This document shows, one piece after another, positions 1-4,838 of a stretch of DNA of 5,396 nt (position 1 is the first letter of the stretch; every line of letters starts with the position of its first letter). The DNA lies in assembly GCA_947457975.1 (NCBI GenBank), contig CANGYC010000176.1, positions 1 to 5,396 on the forward strand, given 5' to 3'. A program made the translations under genes and the position numbers. Under the pieces are notes generated by a model. That model was not told the DNA's origin, did no database searches, and saw only the letters and a list, made by a program, of their open reading frames with translations. The stretch comes from Comamonadaceae bacterium (GTDB lineage: Bacteria > Pseudomonadota > Gammaproteobacteria > Burkholderiales > Burkholderiaceae_C).

Positions 1-475
1 TGGTGTACATGTCCAGCAGGCCCTGCGTGGGATGCGCATGGCGGCCGTCACCGGCGTTGATCACGTGCACGTGCGGCGCCACGTGCTGCGCAATCAGGTA
101 AGGCGCACCCGACTCGCTGTGGCGCACCACAAAGATATCGGCGGCCATGGCCGAGAGGTTGGCGATGGTGTCCAGCAGCGACTCGCCCTTGGAGGCCGAG
201 GAACGCGCGATGTCCAGGTTGATGACATCGGCCGACAGGCGCGTGGCGGCAATCTCAAAGGTGGTGCGCGTGCGCGTGGAATTCTCGAAGAAGAGGTTGA
301 ACACGCTCTTGCCGCGCAAGAGAGGAACCTTCTTGACCTCGCGGTCGTTGACGTTCACGAAGTTCGCAGCCGTGTCCAGGATCTGCGTGAGGATGGCCTT
401 GGGCAAGCCCTCAGTAGACAGCAGGTGGATCAGCTCACCGTGCTTGTTGAGTTGGGGATTACGTTTGTAGAGCAC
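1..475 (-). CDS. pyrB: Aspartate carbamoyltransferase catalytic chain, N-terminal part (cut by window edge)
   Basis: PyrB condenses carbamoyl phosphate with L-aspartate to N-carbamoyl-L-aspartate, the first committed step of cytosolic pyrimidine synthesis. The 158 visible codons form the carbamoyl-phosphate-binding domain. Visible signatures are the phosphate-binding loop [11 protein letters not shown] (residues 64-74), SxSKGES (93-99) and the HPTQxLLD motif (148-155); all are intact, with no frameshift. The aspartate-binding C-terminal half lies outside the window. The start is taken as GTG at 473-475: the next in-frame codons upstream are GCC and then the TAA stop of pyrR, so this is the first possible start. 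An AAAGG Shine-Dalgarno-like stretch lies 7 nt upstream (483-487) inside the pyrR end. The gap to pyrR is only 3 bp, so the two are surely cotranscribed and probably translationally coupled. In pseudomonads and many betaproteobacteria a dihydroorotase-like gene (pyrC or pyrC') follows; that cannot be seen here. Family assignment is very secure. Confidence 0.97.
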   Translation of the reverse strand, partial: MLYKRNPQLNKHGELIHLLSTEGLPKAILTQILDTAANFVNVNDREVKKVPLLRGKSVFNLFFENSTRTRTTFEIAATRLSADVINLDIARSSASKGESLLDTIANLSAMAADIFVVRHSESGAPYLIAQHVAPHVHVINAGDGRHAHPTQGLLDMYT

Positions 476-478
476 GGC

Positions 479-994
479 TTAGCCTTTGCCTTTCTGAACG
501 TCCAGGCTGAAGCGGCCGTCTGCGGCGCGGGCCAGCTCCAGCGATTCGCTTGCGGGCAGGCTCACGCGCGCCACGGCGATGTCCGCGGCCACGGGCAGCT
601 CGCGCCCACCGCGGTCCACCAGCACCGCCAGCTTCACGCTGGCCGGGCGTCCGTAGTCGAACAGTTCATTGAGCACCGCCCGCACGGTGCGGCCGGTGTA
701 GAGCACATCGTCGAGCACGATCAGGTGCGCGCCATTCACGTCGAAAGGCAGCTTGGTCTGGGCGCTCGAAGCCAGGCCGCGCTGCGCAAAGTCATCCCGG
801 TGCATGGACGAGGACAGCGACCCGACCGCCTGGTCCAGGCCCAGGTCTTGTTGCAGGCGCTCGGCCAGCCACACGCCTCCGGAGGCCACGCCCACCAGGC
901 GCGGCTCCGCCCCAGCCGGGTAAGTGGTGAGAAGCTGCTTCAAACTGCGCAGCAGGTCGCTGTAGAGCGCTTCGGCATCGAGCACCAGGCTCAT
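479..994 (-). CDS. pyrR: PyrR family pyrimidine regulator / uracil phosphoribosyltransferase
   Basis: A 171-residue type I phosphoribosyltransferase-fold protein, the usual length for PyrR. The PRPP-binding motif VLDDVLYTGRT is at residues 93-103, and the PyrR-like segment LVDRGGRELPVAADIA at 125-140; ASGGVWLAERL (37-47) is the phosphate-binding loop region. In Gram-positive bacteria PyrR binds pyr mRNA to control attenuation by UMP and has some uracil phosphoribosyltransferase activity. In proteobacteria the pyrR-pyrB pairing is common, but the regulatory mode is less clear. The ATG start at 992-994 is supported by a good Shine-Dalgarno sequence (GGAGA, minus strand, 1001-1005) 7 nt upstream, the best one in the window. 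It lies 40 bp after ruvX and 3 bp before pyrB. No terminator/antiterminator leader is visible in either gap, so RNA attenuation by this protein at this site is not supported by the sequence. Confidence 0.95.
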   Translation of the reverse strand: MSLVLDAEALYSDLLRSLKQLLTTYPAGAEPRLVGVASGGVWLAERLQQDLGLDQAVGSLSSSMHRDDFAQRGLASSAQTKLPFDVNGAHLIVLDDVLYTGRTVRAVLNELFDYGRPASVKLAVLVDRGGRELPVAADIAVARVSLPASESLELARAADGRFSLDVQKGKG

Positions 995-1000
995 GCGAGT

Positions 1001-1005
1001 TCTCC
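1001..1005 (-). promoter_or_regulatory. Ribosome binding site of pyrR
   Basis: GGAGA on the minus strand, with 7 nt between GGAG and the ATG of pyrR. It fixes the pyrR start and stands out because nearly all other starts in this window lack a recognisable Shine-Dalgarno sequence. Confidence 0.7.
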
Positions 1006-1006
1006 G

Positions 1007-1027
1007 GGGCGATGGACGGGCGATGGA
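1007..1027. repeat. Tandem 10-bp direct repeat, 11-bp period, upstream of pyrR
   Basis: GGGCGATGGA occurs at 1007-1016 and again, without mismatch, at 1018-1027. It lies in the 40-bp gap between the ruvX stop and the pyrR Shine-Dalgarno sequence. The period of 11 bp is about one helical turn. It may be a simple slippage duplication or a paired protein- or RNA-binding site; no function can be read from it. Confidence 0.6.
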
Positions 1028-1034
1028 TGCGGGC

Positions 1035-1448
1035 TCACGGCAGGCTCCTCAGGAATTGCTCAAGAATTATGCAGGCTGCGGCTTCATCGGCATCGCGCGC
1101 GCCGGCGGCCAGGGCCTCGGTGGTGGAGTAGCGCTCATCGACCTCGAACACCGGCAGGCTAAAGCGTCCGCGCAGCTGGCGGGCGAACTTCTGGGCGCGG
1201 GCAGTGTTCTCGTGGGCGGCGCCGTCAGGGTGGAAGGGCACACCCACCACCAGGGCGTCGGGCTGCCATTCCTGGATACGCTGCTGAATGTGGACAAAGC
1301 GGGCATCACCTTCGGCCTGGATGGTGCCTTGGCCTGTGGCGCTGCGGGTGAGGCGGTTGCCCGATGCCACGCCGGTGCGCTTGAGGCCGAAATCGAACGC
1401 CAGAAAGAGTTGGTGAGTGGCGGCGACGGAGGGCGAGCCTGCGCTCAT
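1035..1448 (-). CDS. ruvX: RuvX/YqgF: putative Holliday junction resolvase, pre-16S rRNA nuclease
   Basis: A 137-residue RNase H-fold protein of the YqgF family, of usual length. E. coli YqgF is essential and processes the 5' end of pre-16S rRNA; the family was first proposed as a Holliday junction resolvase. Visible motifs are LAFDFGLKRTGVASGN (residues 16-31, with the first catalytic Asp in DFG), VVGVPFHPDG (67-76), EVDERYSTTEA (102-112, second acidic site) and DADEAAACIILEQFL (119-133, third acidic site). All three acidic sites are kept, so it should be active. The ATG start overlaps the yqgE stop in an ATGA arrangement (1445-1448). No Shine-Dalgarno sequence is visible, so translation is probably coupled to yqgE. 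The yqgE-yqgF pairing is widely conserved in proteobacteria and supports both calls. It acts in the cytoplasm. Confidence 0.96.
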   Translation of the reverse strand: MSAGSPSVAATHQLFLAFDFGLKRTGVASGNRLTRSATGQGTIQAEGDARFVHIQQRIQEWQPDALVVGVPFHPDGAAHENTARAQKFARQLRGRFSLPVFEVDERYSTTEALAAGARDADEAAACIILEQFLRSLP

Positions 1449-2032
1449 GCGTGGCCCGCGTCCGAGGAGAGCATCCAGCTTTGCAGGCCCAGCAACTGCA
1501 AGGCCCGCTCGTAGCGTTGCTCAACGGGGGTCTCAAAGATGAGGGCCGGGTCGGCCTCCACCGTGAGCCAGCTGTTCTCGGAAATCTCCGACTCCAGCTG
1601 CCCCTCGCCCCAGGCCGAATAACCCAGCGAGATGAACACCTTGCGCGGCCCCGCCCCGGTGGACAGGGCCTCCAGCACGTCTTTGGAGGTGGTCATCTCC
1701 AGGCCGCCGGGAATCGTCATGGTGGAGGCGTACACCGCCTCGGCGCCGGGCATCATGCTTTCATGCAGCACGAAGCCGCGCTCGGTCTGCACCGGCCCAC
1801 CCTGGTACACGGGGGACTCGGTCAGGTCCAGGCGGCCCAGGGGCAGCTCGACTTTGTCAAACAGATGCTGGAGCTTGATCTCGCTGGGCTTGTTGATCAC
1901 CAGGCCCAGTGCACCGCGCTCGCTGTGCTCGCACATGTAGACCACGCTGCGGGCGAAAGGCTCGCCTTCCACACCGGGCATCGCAATCAGGAAGTGATGC
2001 GTGAAATTCGTCGGGGTGGAGTCCATCGGCAT
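1445..2032 (-). CDS. yqgE: YqgE/AlgH family protein (UPF0301, DUF179)
   Basis: A 195-residue protein matching the YqgE/AlgH family over its full length; the biochemical role of the family is not settled. In Pseudomonas, AlgH was linked to alginate regulation. Visible family segments are FLIAMPG (14-20), YMCEHSERGALGLVINKP (32-49), VYQGGPVQTERGFVLH (75-90) and VFISLGYSAWGEGQLESEI (132-150), followed by ENSWLTV (152-158). No signal peptide or membrane segment is seen, so it is probably cytoplasmic. The start is taken at ATG 2030-2032; a second ATG two codons later (2024-2026) is possible. Neither has a Shine-Dalgarno sequence, but a TAAAAT -10-like hexamer ends 6 nt before the first ATG, which favours that start and suggests a leaderless mRNA. 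It is the first gene of the yqgE-ruvX-pyrR-pyrB operon and is divergent from phrB. Confidence 0.95.
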   Translation of the reverse strand: MPMDSTPTNFTHHFLIAMPGVEGEPFARSVVYMCEHSERGALGLVINKPSEIKLQHLFDKVELPLGRLDLTESPVYQGGPVQTERGFVLHESMMPGAEAVYASTMTIPGGLEMTTSKDVLEALSTGAGPRKVFISLGYSAWGEGQLESEISENSWLTVEADPALIFETPVEQRYERALQLLGLQSWMLSSDAGHA

Positions 2033-2038
2033 GTGCAG

Positions 2039-2044
2039 ATTTTA
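2039..2044 (-). promoter_or_regulatory. Candidate -10 element of the yqgE-ruvX-pyrR-pyrB operon
   Basis: TAAAAT on the minus strand (5/6 match to TATAAT) followed by 6 nt (CTGCAC) and then the ATG of yqgE. In normal sigma-70 geometry transcription would start at or next to the A of the start codon, giving a leaderless message. No good -35 box lies 16-18 bp upstream (GGGGTG at 17 bp spacing), so the call rests on the -10 and the absence of a Shine-Dalgarno sequence. Confidence 0.45.
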
Positions 2045-2096
2045 TGCGGGATGCCGCCCAACACCCCCGCGCCGCAGTCGGCTCTGGTCGCCTGGC

Positions 2097-2125
2097 CGGA
2101 CAACACGGCGCCCCGGCCCTACCAT
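2097..2125 (+). promoter_or_regulatory. Candidate phrB promoter
   Basis: CGGACA (2097-2102, 4/6 match to TTGACA), a 17-bp spacer, then TACCAT (2120-2125, 4/6 match to TATAAT). The hexamer ends 7 nt before the ATG at 2133, so transcription would start within a base or so of the start codon. It is a weak promoter by sequence, and in G+C-rich DNA such matches arise by chance. Confidence 0.3.
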
Positions 2126-2132
2126 GCCGCCC

Positions 2133-3614
2133 ATGAGCAAACGATACCCCCGCGGCCTGGTCTGGTTCAGACGCGACCTGCGCGCCCACGACCAGGCGGC
2201 CCTGCACCATGCCCTGACGAGCTGCGAGGAAGTGCTGTGCCTCTTTGTGCTGGACCGCGAGATCCTGGACCTTCTGCCCCGGTGCGATCGGCGCGTGGAG
2301 TTCATCATGGGCTCCCTGGAAGACCTGCATGAGCGGCTTCACCAGCTGGGCCGCAACGCTGGCAGGCAGAATGCAGGCATCTTGGTGGAGCACGGCTGGG
2401 CCCGCGAAGCCCTGCCCCGCTTGGCAGCCCAGTGGGGCGTGCAAGCTGTGTTCAGCAACCATGACTACGAACCCCAGGCGCTGGCCAGGGATGCAGACGT
2501 GGCCGCTGACTTGCAAGGCAAGGGCATCGCTTTTCACAGCTTCAAGGACCAGGTGGTTTTTGAACGCGAGGAGCTGCTCACCCAGGGCGGGCGGCCTTAC
2601 GGCGTCTTCACGCCCTACAAGAACACCTGGCTCAAGAACCTCACCAGCCTGCACCTGGCGGCGCACGCCGTGGAGCCCCATGCCGCCGCCCTGGCTGATA
2701 GGCCAGAAGGGCCCCAGGCACGCGTGCCTTTGCTGACGGACATCGGCTTTGAAGCCAGCAACCTGGCGGCGCTGGGCATTCACGCCGGCGCCACGGGCGG
2801 GCAGGCGCTGTTCGAGGACTTTCTTGACCGCATGGACCGCTACGGCGACACCCGTGACTTCCCGGCCGTCAAGGGCCCCAGTTACCTGGGCGTACACCTG
2901 CGCTTTGGCACGGTGTCGGTGCGGGAGATGGCCGCGGCGGCCTTCGAGCGCCAAGGGCGCGGCAGCGCCGGGGCGATGAGCTGGCTCAACGAGCTCATCT
3001 GGCGCGACTTCTACGCGCAAATCCTGGCCAACTTCCCGCATGTGGCCGAGCGCGCCTTCAAGCCCGAGTACGACGCCATCGCCTGGGAAGAGGGCGCATC
3101 AGCCCAGCAGCTGTTTGCCGCCTGGTGCGAGGGCCGCACCGGCTACCCCCTGGTGGATGCGGCCATGGCCCAGCTGAACCAGACCGGCTACATGCACAAC
3201 CGCCTGCGCATGGTCAGCGCCTGCTTCCTGATCAAGGACTTGGGGATCGACTGGCGCTGGGGCGAGCGCTACTTTGCCGAAAAGCTCAACGATTTTGACC
3301 TCGCCTCCAACAATGGCGGCTGGCAGTGGGCCTCCAGCAGCGGATGCGACGCGCAGCCCTACTTTCGGATCTTCAACCCGGTGAGCCAGAGCCTGAAGTT
3401 CGACGCCGAGGGCAAGTTCATCCGCCGTTACGTGCCGCAGCTGGGAGGCCTGTCCAGCAAGGCCATCCATGCGCCCTGGGAGGCTGCGCCGCTGGAGCTG
3501 GCGGCAGCGGGGGTGGAACTGGGCAGGAACTACCCAAAACCCCTGGTGGCCCACGACCAGGCGCGGGCACAGACCCTGGCGCGTTACGCCGTGGTCAAGA
3601 AATCAGGCGACTGA
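2133..3614 (+). CDS. phrB: Deoxyribodipyrimidine photolyase (class I CPD photolyase)
   Basis: Light-driven repair of cyclobutane pyrimidine dimers in DNA using FADH-. The chosen start gives 493 residues (E. coli PhrB has 472). The N-terminal antenna-type Rossmann domain opens with GLVWFRRDLRAHDQAAL (8-24). The C-terminal FAD-binding domain carries WLNELIWRDFY (284-294), with E287 and W290 matching E. coli substrate residues E274 and W277. It also carries TGYPLVDAAMAQLNQTGYMHNR (from about 335) and NNGGWQW (393-399). The tryptophan chain equivalent to E. coli W306, W359 and W382 is W318, W374 and W397, all present. N393 matches the flavin-contacting N378. In the antenna region the segment DYEPQALARD (111-120) replaces E. 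coli YEVNERARD, so the light-harvesting cofactor cannot be assigned with confidence. The reading frame stays open upstream to 2001, but similarity begins near residue 7 of the chosen start; ATG at 2124 (three residues longer) is the alternative. No Shine-Dalgarno sequence is visible. It is divergent from yqgE and convergent with the rubredoxin gene. Confidence 0.95.
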   Translation: MSKRYPRGLVWFRRDLRAHDQAALHHALTSCEEVLCLFVLDREILDLLPRCDRRVEFIMGSLEDLHERLHQLGRNAGRQNAGILVEHGWAREALPRLAAQWGVQAVFSNHDYEPQALARDADVAADLQGKGIAFHSFKDQVVFEREELLTQGGRPYGVFTPYKNTWLKNLTSLHLAAHAVEPHAAALADRPEGPQARVPLLTDIGFEASNLAALGIHAGATGGQALFEDFLDRMDRYGDTRDFPAVKGPSYLGVHLRFGTVSVREMAAAAFERQGRGSAGAMSWLNELIWRDFYAQILANFPHVAERAFKPEYDAIAWEEGASAQQLFAAWCEGRTGYPLVDAAMAQLNQTGYMHNRLRMVSACFLIKDLGIDWRWGERYFAEKLNDFDLASNNGGWQWASSSGCDAQPYFRIFNPVSQSLKFDAEGKFIRRYVPQLGGLSSKAIHAPWEAAPLELAAAGVELGRNYPKPLVAHDQARAQTLARYAVVKKSGD

Positions 3615-3635
3615 GCGGCAGGCGCTCAGAGCGCC
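3611..3635. terminator. Nested inverted repeats between convergent phrB and rubredoxin genes (possible bidirectional terminator)
   Basis: Two alternative perfect 6-bp stems overlap. CTGAGC (3611-3616) pairs with GCTCAG (3624-3629) across a 7-nt loop, and GGCGCT (3621-3626) pairs with AGCGCC (3630-3635) across a 3-nt loop. They cover both stop codons and the 11-bp gap. No T-run follows on either strand, so an intrinsic terminator is only a weak call. The position is right for ending both transcripts. Confidence 0.3.
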
Positions 3636-3808
3636 ACCATCTCGAAGTCTTCCTTGCGCGCGCCGCACTCGGGGCAGGTCCAGTTCATGGGCACATCCGC
3701 CCAGAGGGTGCCGGGGGCAATGCCGTGCTCAGGTGCACCGGCAGCTTCGTCATAGATCCAGCCGCAGATCAGGCACATCCAGGTGGTCGAGGGGGTGGTG
3801 GAGGTCAC
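3626..3808 (-). CDS. Rubredoxin
   Basis: A 60-residue small iron protein that carries single electrons through one Fe(Cys)4 centre. The four ligands are visible as CLICG (C12, C15) and CPECG (C45, C48). Between them are the usual WIYDEAAG (17-24) and GIAPGTLW (29-36), and at the end KEDFEMV (52-58). This is a typical cytoplasmic one-domain rubredoxin. The start is GTG at 3806-3808: the only in-frame ATG (3776-3778) would remove the conserved tryptophan at residue 10 and start one residue before the first Cys. There is no Shine-Dalgarno sequence; a TATAAA box lies 15 bp upstream. The gene is convergent with phrB and divergent from the ThiD-type kinase gene. A rubredoxin close to yqgE and hemL is, as I remember, a recurring betaproteobacterial arrangement. 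Its redox partner cannot be read from the window. Confidence 0.95.
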   Translation of the reverse strand: MTSTTPSTTWMCLICGWIYDEAAGAPEHGIAPGTLWADVPMNWTCPECGARKEDFEMVAL

Positions 3809-3833
3809 AGTCGAGTGGGGCGTTTTATAGAAT
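3804..3833 (+). promoter_or_regulatory. Candidate upstream promoter of the thiD-hemL pair
   Basis: GTCACA (3804-3809, 4/6 match to TTGACA), an 18-bp spacer and TAGAAT (3828-3833, 5/6 match to TATAAT) on the plus strand. It would give a leader of about 48 nt for the kinase gene and would overlap the rubredoxin -10 on the other strand, so the two promoters could compete. It is an alternative to the -10-like site at 3874. Confidence 0.3.
3824..3829 (-). promoter_or_regulatory. Candidate -10 element of the rubredoxin gene
   Basis: TATAAA on the minus strand (5/6 match to TATAAT), set in an unusually A/T-rich patch of this G+C-rich window. A start 7-8 nt downstream (A at 3816) would leave a leader of about 8 nt before GTG, too short for a Shine-Dalgarno sequence. 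No -35 match is seen at 16-18 bp (CACCGA at 17). Confidence 0.5.
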
Positions 3834-3873
3834 GGATGAGATTGTATCGGTGCGCTTCTGCTTCACGGGCAGG

Positions 3874-3879
3874 CACAAT
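3874..3879 (+). promoter_or_regulatory. Candidate proximal -10 element of the thiD-hemL pair
   Basis: CACAAT (4/6 match to TATAAT) ends 8 nt before the ATG of the kinase gene, which has no Shine-Dalgarno sequence. Transcription from it would start within 2 nt of the start codon. There is no convincing -35 (TGCGCT at 17 bp). Confidence 0.3.
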
Positions 3880-3887
3880 CAAACCAC

Positions 3888-4838
3888 ATGGCCACTTCAT
3901 CCCTTGCCGCCGACCCAGGCGCTTCCGCAGAAGAGCAAACGAGCCCCGCCTGCGTCATGAGCTTCAATGCCAATGACCCCAGCGGCGCAGGCGGCCTGTC
4001 GGCCGACGTGACCGCCATGGCCTCGGCCGGTGCGCACACGCTCACGGTCGTCACCGGCACCTACTACCGCGATTCGGCGGAAATCTTTGACCACTTCGCC
4101 TTCGATGAGGAGGCCGTGGCCGAGCAGGCGCGCACGGCCCTGGAAGACATGCCCGTGAGCGCGATCAAGGTGGGCTTTGTGGGCTCGCCTGAGAACATAG
4201 CCGCCATCGCCGAGATTGCCACCGACTACGCCGAGGTGCCGGTGATCGCCTACATGCCCAACCTTTCCTGGTGGGACGAGGCCGAGCTAGACAGCTACCT
4301 CGACGCCTTTCGCGACCTCATGCTGCCCCAGACCACCGTGCTGGTGGGCAACCACAGCACGCTGTGGCGCTGGCTGCTGCCCGACTGGAGCGGCGAGCGC
4401 AGCCCCAGCGCCCGAGACATCGCCAAGGCGGCCGCCGAATTTGGCGTGCCCTACACCCTGGTGACCGGGATGCCCCTGCCCGAGCAGTTCATCGACAACG
4501 TGCTGGCCAGCCCCCAGGCCGTGCTCTTGAGCGAAAAGTTCGAGCACTTCGAGGCCAGCTTTGCCGGCGCGGGCGACACGCTCTCAGCCGCGCTCACCGC
4601 CCTGCTGGCCAATGGCAACGATCTGCAAAGCGCCACGGCCGAAGCCCTGTCCTACCTGGACCACAGCCTCGATGCGGGCTTTCAGCCCGGCATGGGCCAG
4701 CTGCTGCCCGACCGCCTGTTCTGGGCCCAGGCCGACGTAGAAGGCGACGACGAAGCTGACGAAGCAGCCCCCCGACTGGACCCCCTCTCACCCAACCCCC
4801 CGACCTTTGAACTCCCTCCCCATGGCACCAAACAATAA
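3888..4838 (+). CDS. thiD: ThiD-family hydroxymethylpyrimidine/phosphomethylpyrimidine kinase, divergent
   Basis: A 316-residue ribokinase-fold protein of the ThiD (Phos_pyr_kin) family. Canonical ThiD phosphorylates HMP and then HMP-P for thiamine synthesis. The N-terminal glycine motif [12 protein letters not shown] (29-40) and the phosphotransfer loop [14 protein letters not shown] (227-240, Asp230 as probable base) are intact. Between them, features of typical ThiD are changed. AQN is replaced by GTY (57-59), the DPVM region by AYMP (121-124), the NxxE metal motif by NHST (155-158), and KGGH by TGMP (193-196). The protein is therefore surely of this kinase fold, but its substrate is less sure. 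Residues 1-20 are a low-complexity lead before the fold, and 282-316 an acidic then proline-rich tail not expected in the family (E. coli ThiD is 266 residues). ATG 3888 has no Shine-Dalgarno sequence; M24 (3957) is an alternative start but would remove the first strand. It is followed directly by hemL, so the two are probably cotranscribed. No TPP riboswitch is seen upstream. Confidence 0.88.
   Translation: MATSSLAADPGASAEEQTSPACVMSFNANDPSGAGGLSADVTAMASAGAHTLTVVTGTYYRDSAEIFDHFAFDEEAVAEQARTALEDMPVSAIKVGFVGSPENIAAIAEIATDYAEVPVIAYMPNLSWWDEAELDSYLDAFRDLMLPQTTVLVGNHSTLWRWLLPDWSGERSPSARDIAKAAAEFGVPYTLVTGMPLPEQFIDNVLASPQAVLLSEKFEHFEASFAGAGDTLSAALTALLANGNDLQSATAEALSYLDHSLDAGFQPGMGQLLPDRLFWAQADVEGDDEADEAAPRLDPLSPNPPTFELPPHGTKQ

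Noticed and set aside
995..1034. PyrR-binding attenuator loop before pyrR
   Set aside because: No hairpin with a T-run fits in 40 bp and the sequence does not match the known PyrR anti-antiterminator consensus.
32..1162. Plus-strand open frame of 376 codons running opposite pyrB, pyrR and ruvX
   Set aside because: It lies wholly antisense to three recognised genes, is Gly/Arg/His-rich, has no recognisable motif, and is expected from the absence of stops opposite G+C-biased codons.
2001..2132. 44-codon N-terminal extension of phrB in the same frame
   Set aside because: Photolyase similarity starts just after the ATG at 2133. The upstream codons are Arg/Pro-rich, overlap the yqgE start antisense and contain the divergent promoter candidates.
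1451..2332. Plus-strand open frame of 293 codons opposite yqgE, running into phrB
   Set aside because: Antisense to yqgE and out of frame with phrB; composition typical of a shadow frame.
1857..3041. Minus-strand open frame of 394 codons across yqgE and phrB
   Set aside because: It covers strongly conserved yqgE and phrB coding sequence in other frames and resembles no family. It is a G+C shadow.
3809..3887. TPP riboswitch ahead of the thiD-type gene
   Set aside because: The 79-bp region holds no THI-box core I can recognise and is too short for a complete element plus expression platform, with promoter boxes occupying much of it.
3326..3976. Plus-strand open frame of 216 codons across the phrB end, the rubredoxin gene and the intergenic region
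   Set aside because: Out of frame with phrB and antisense to rubredoxin, whose four-cysteine signature is unambiguous.
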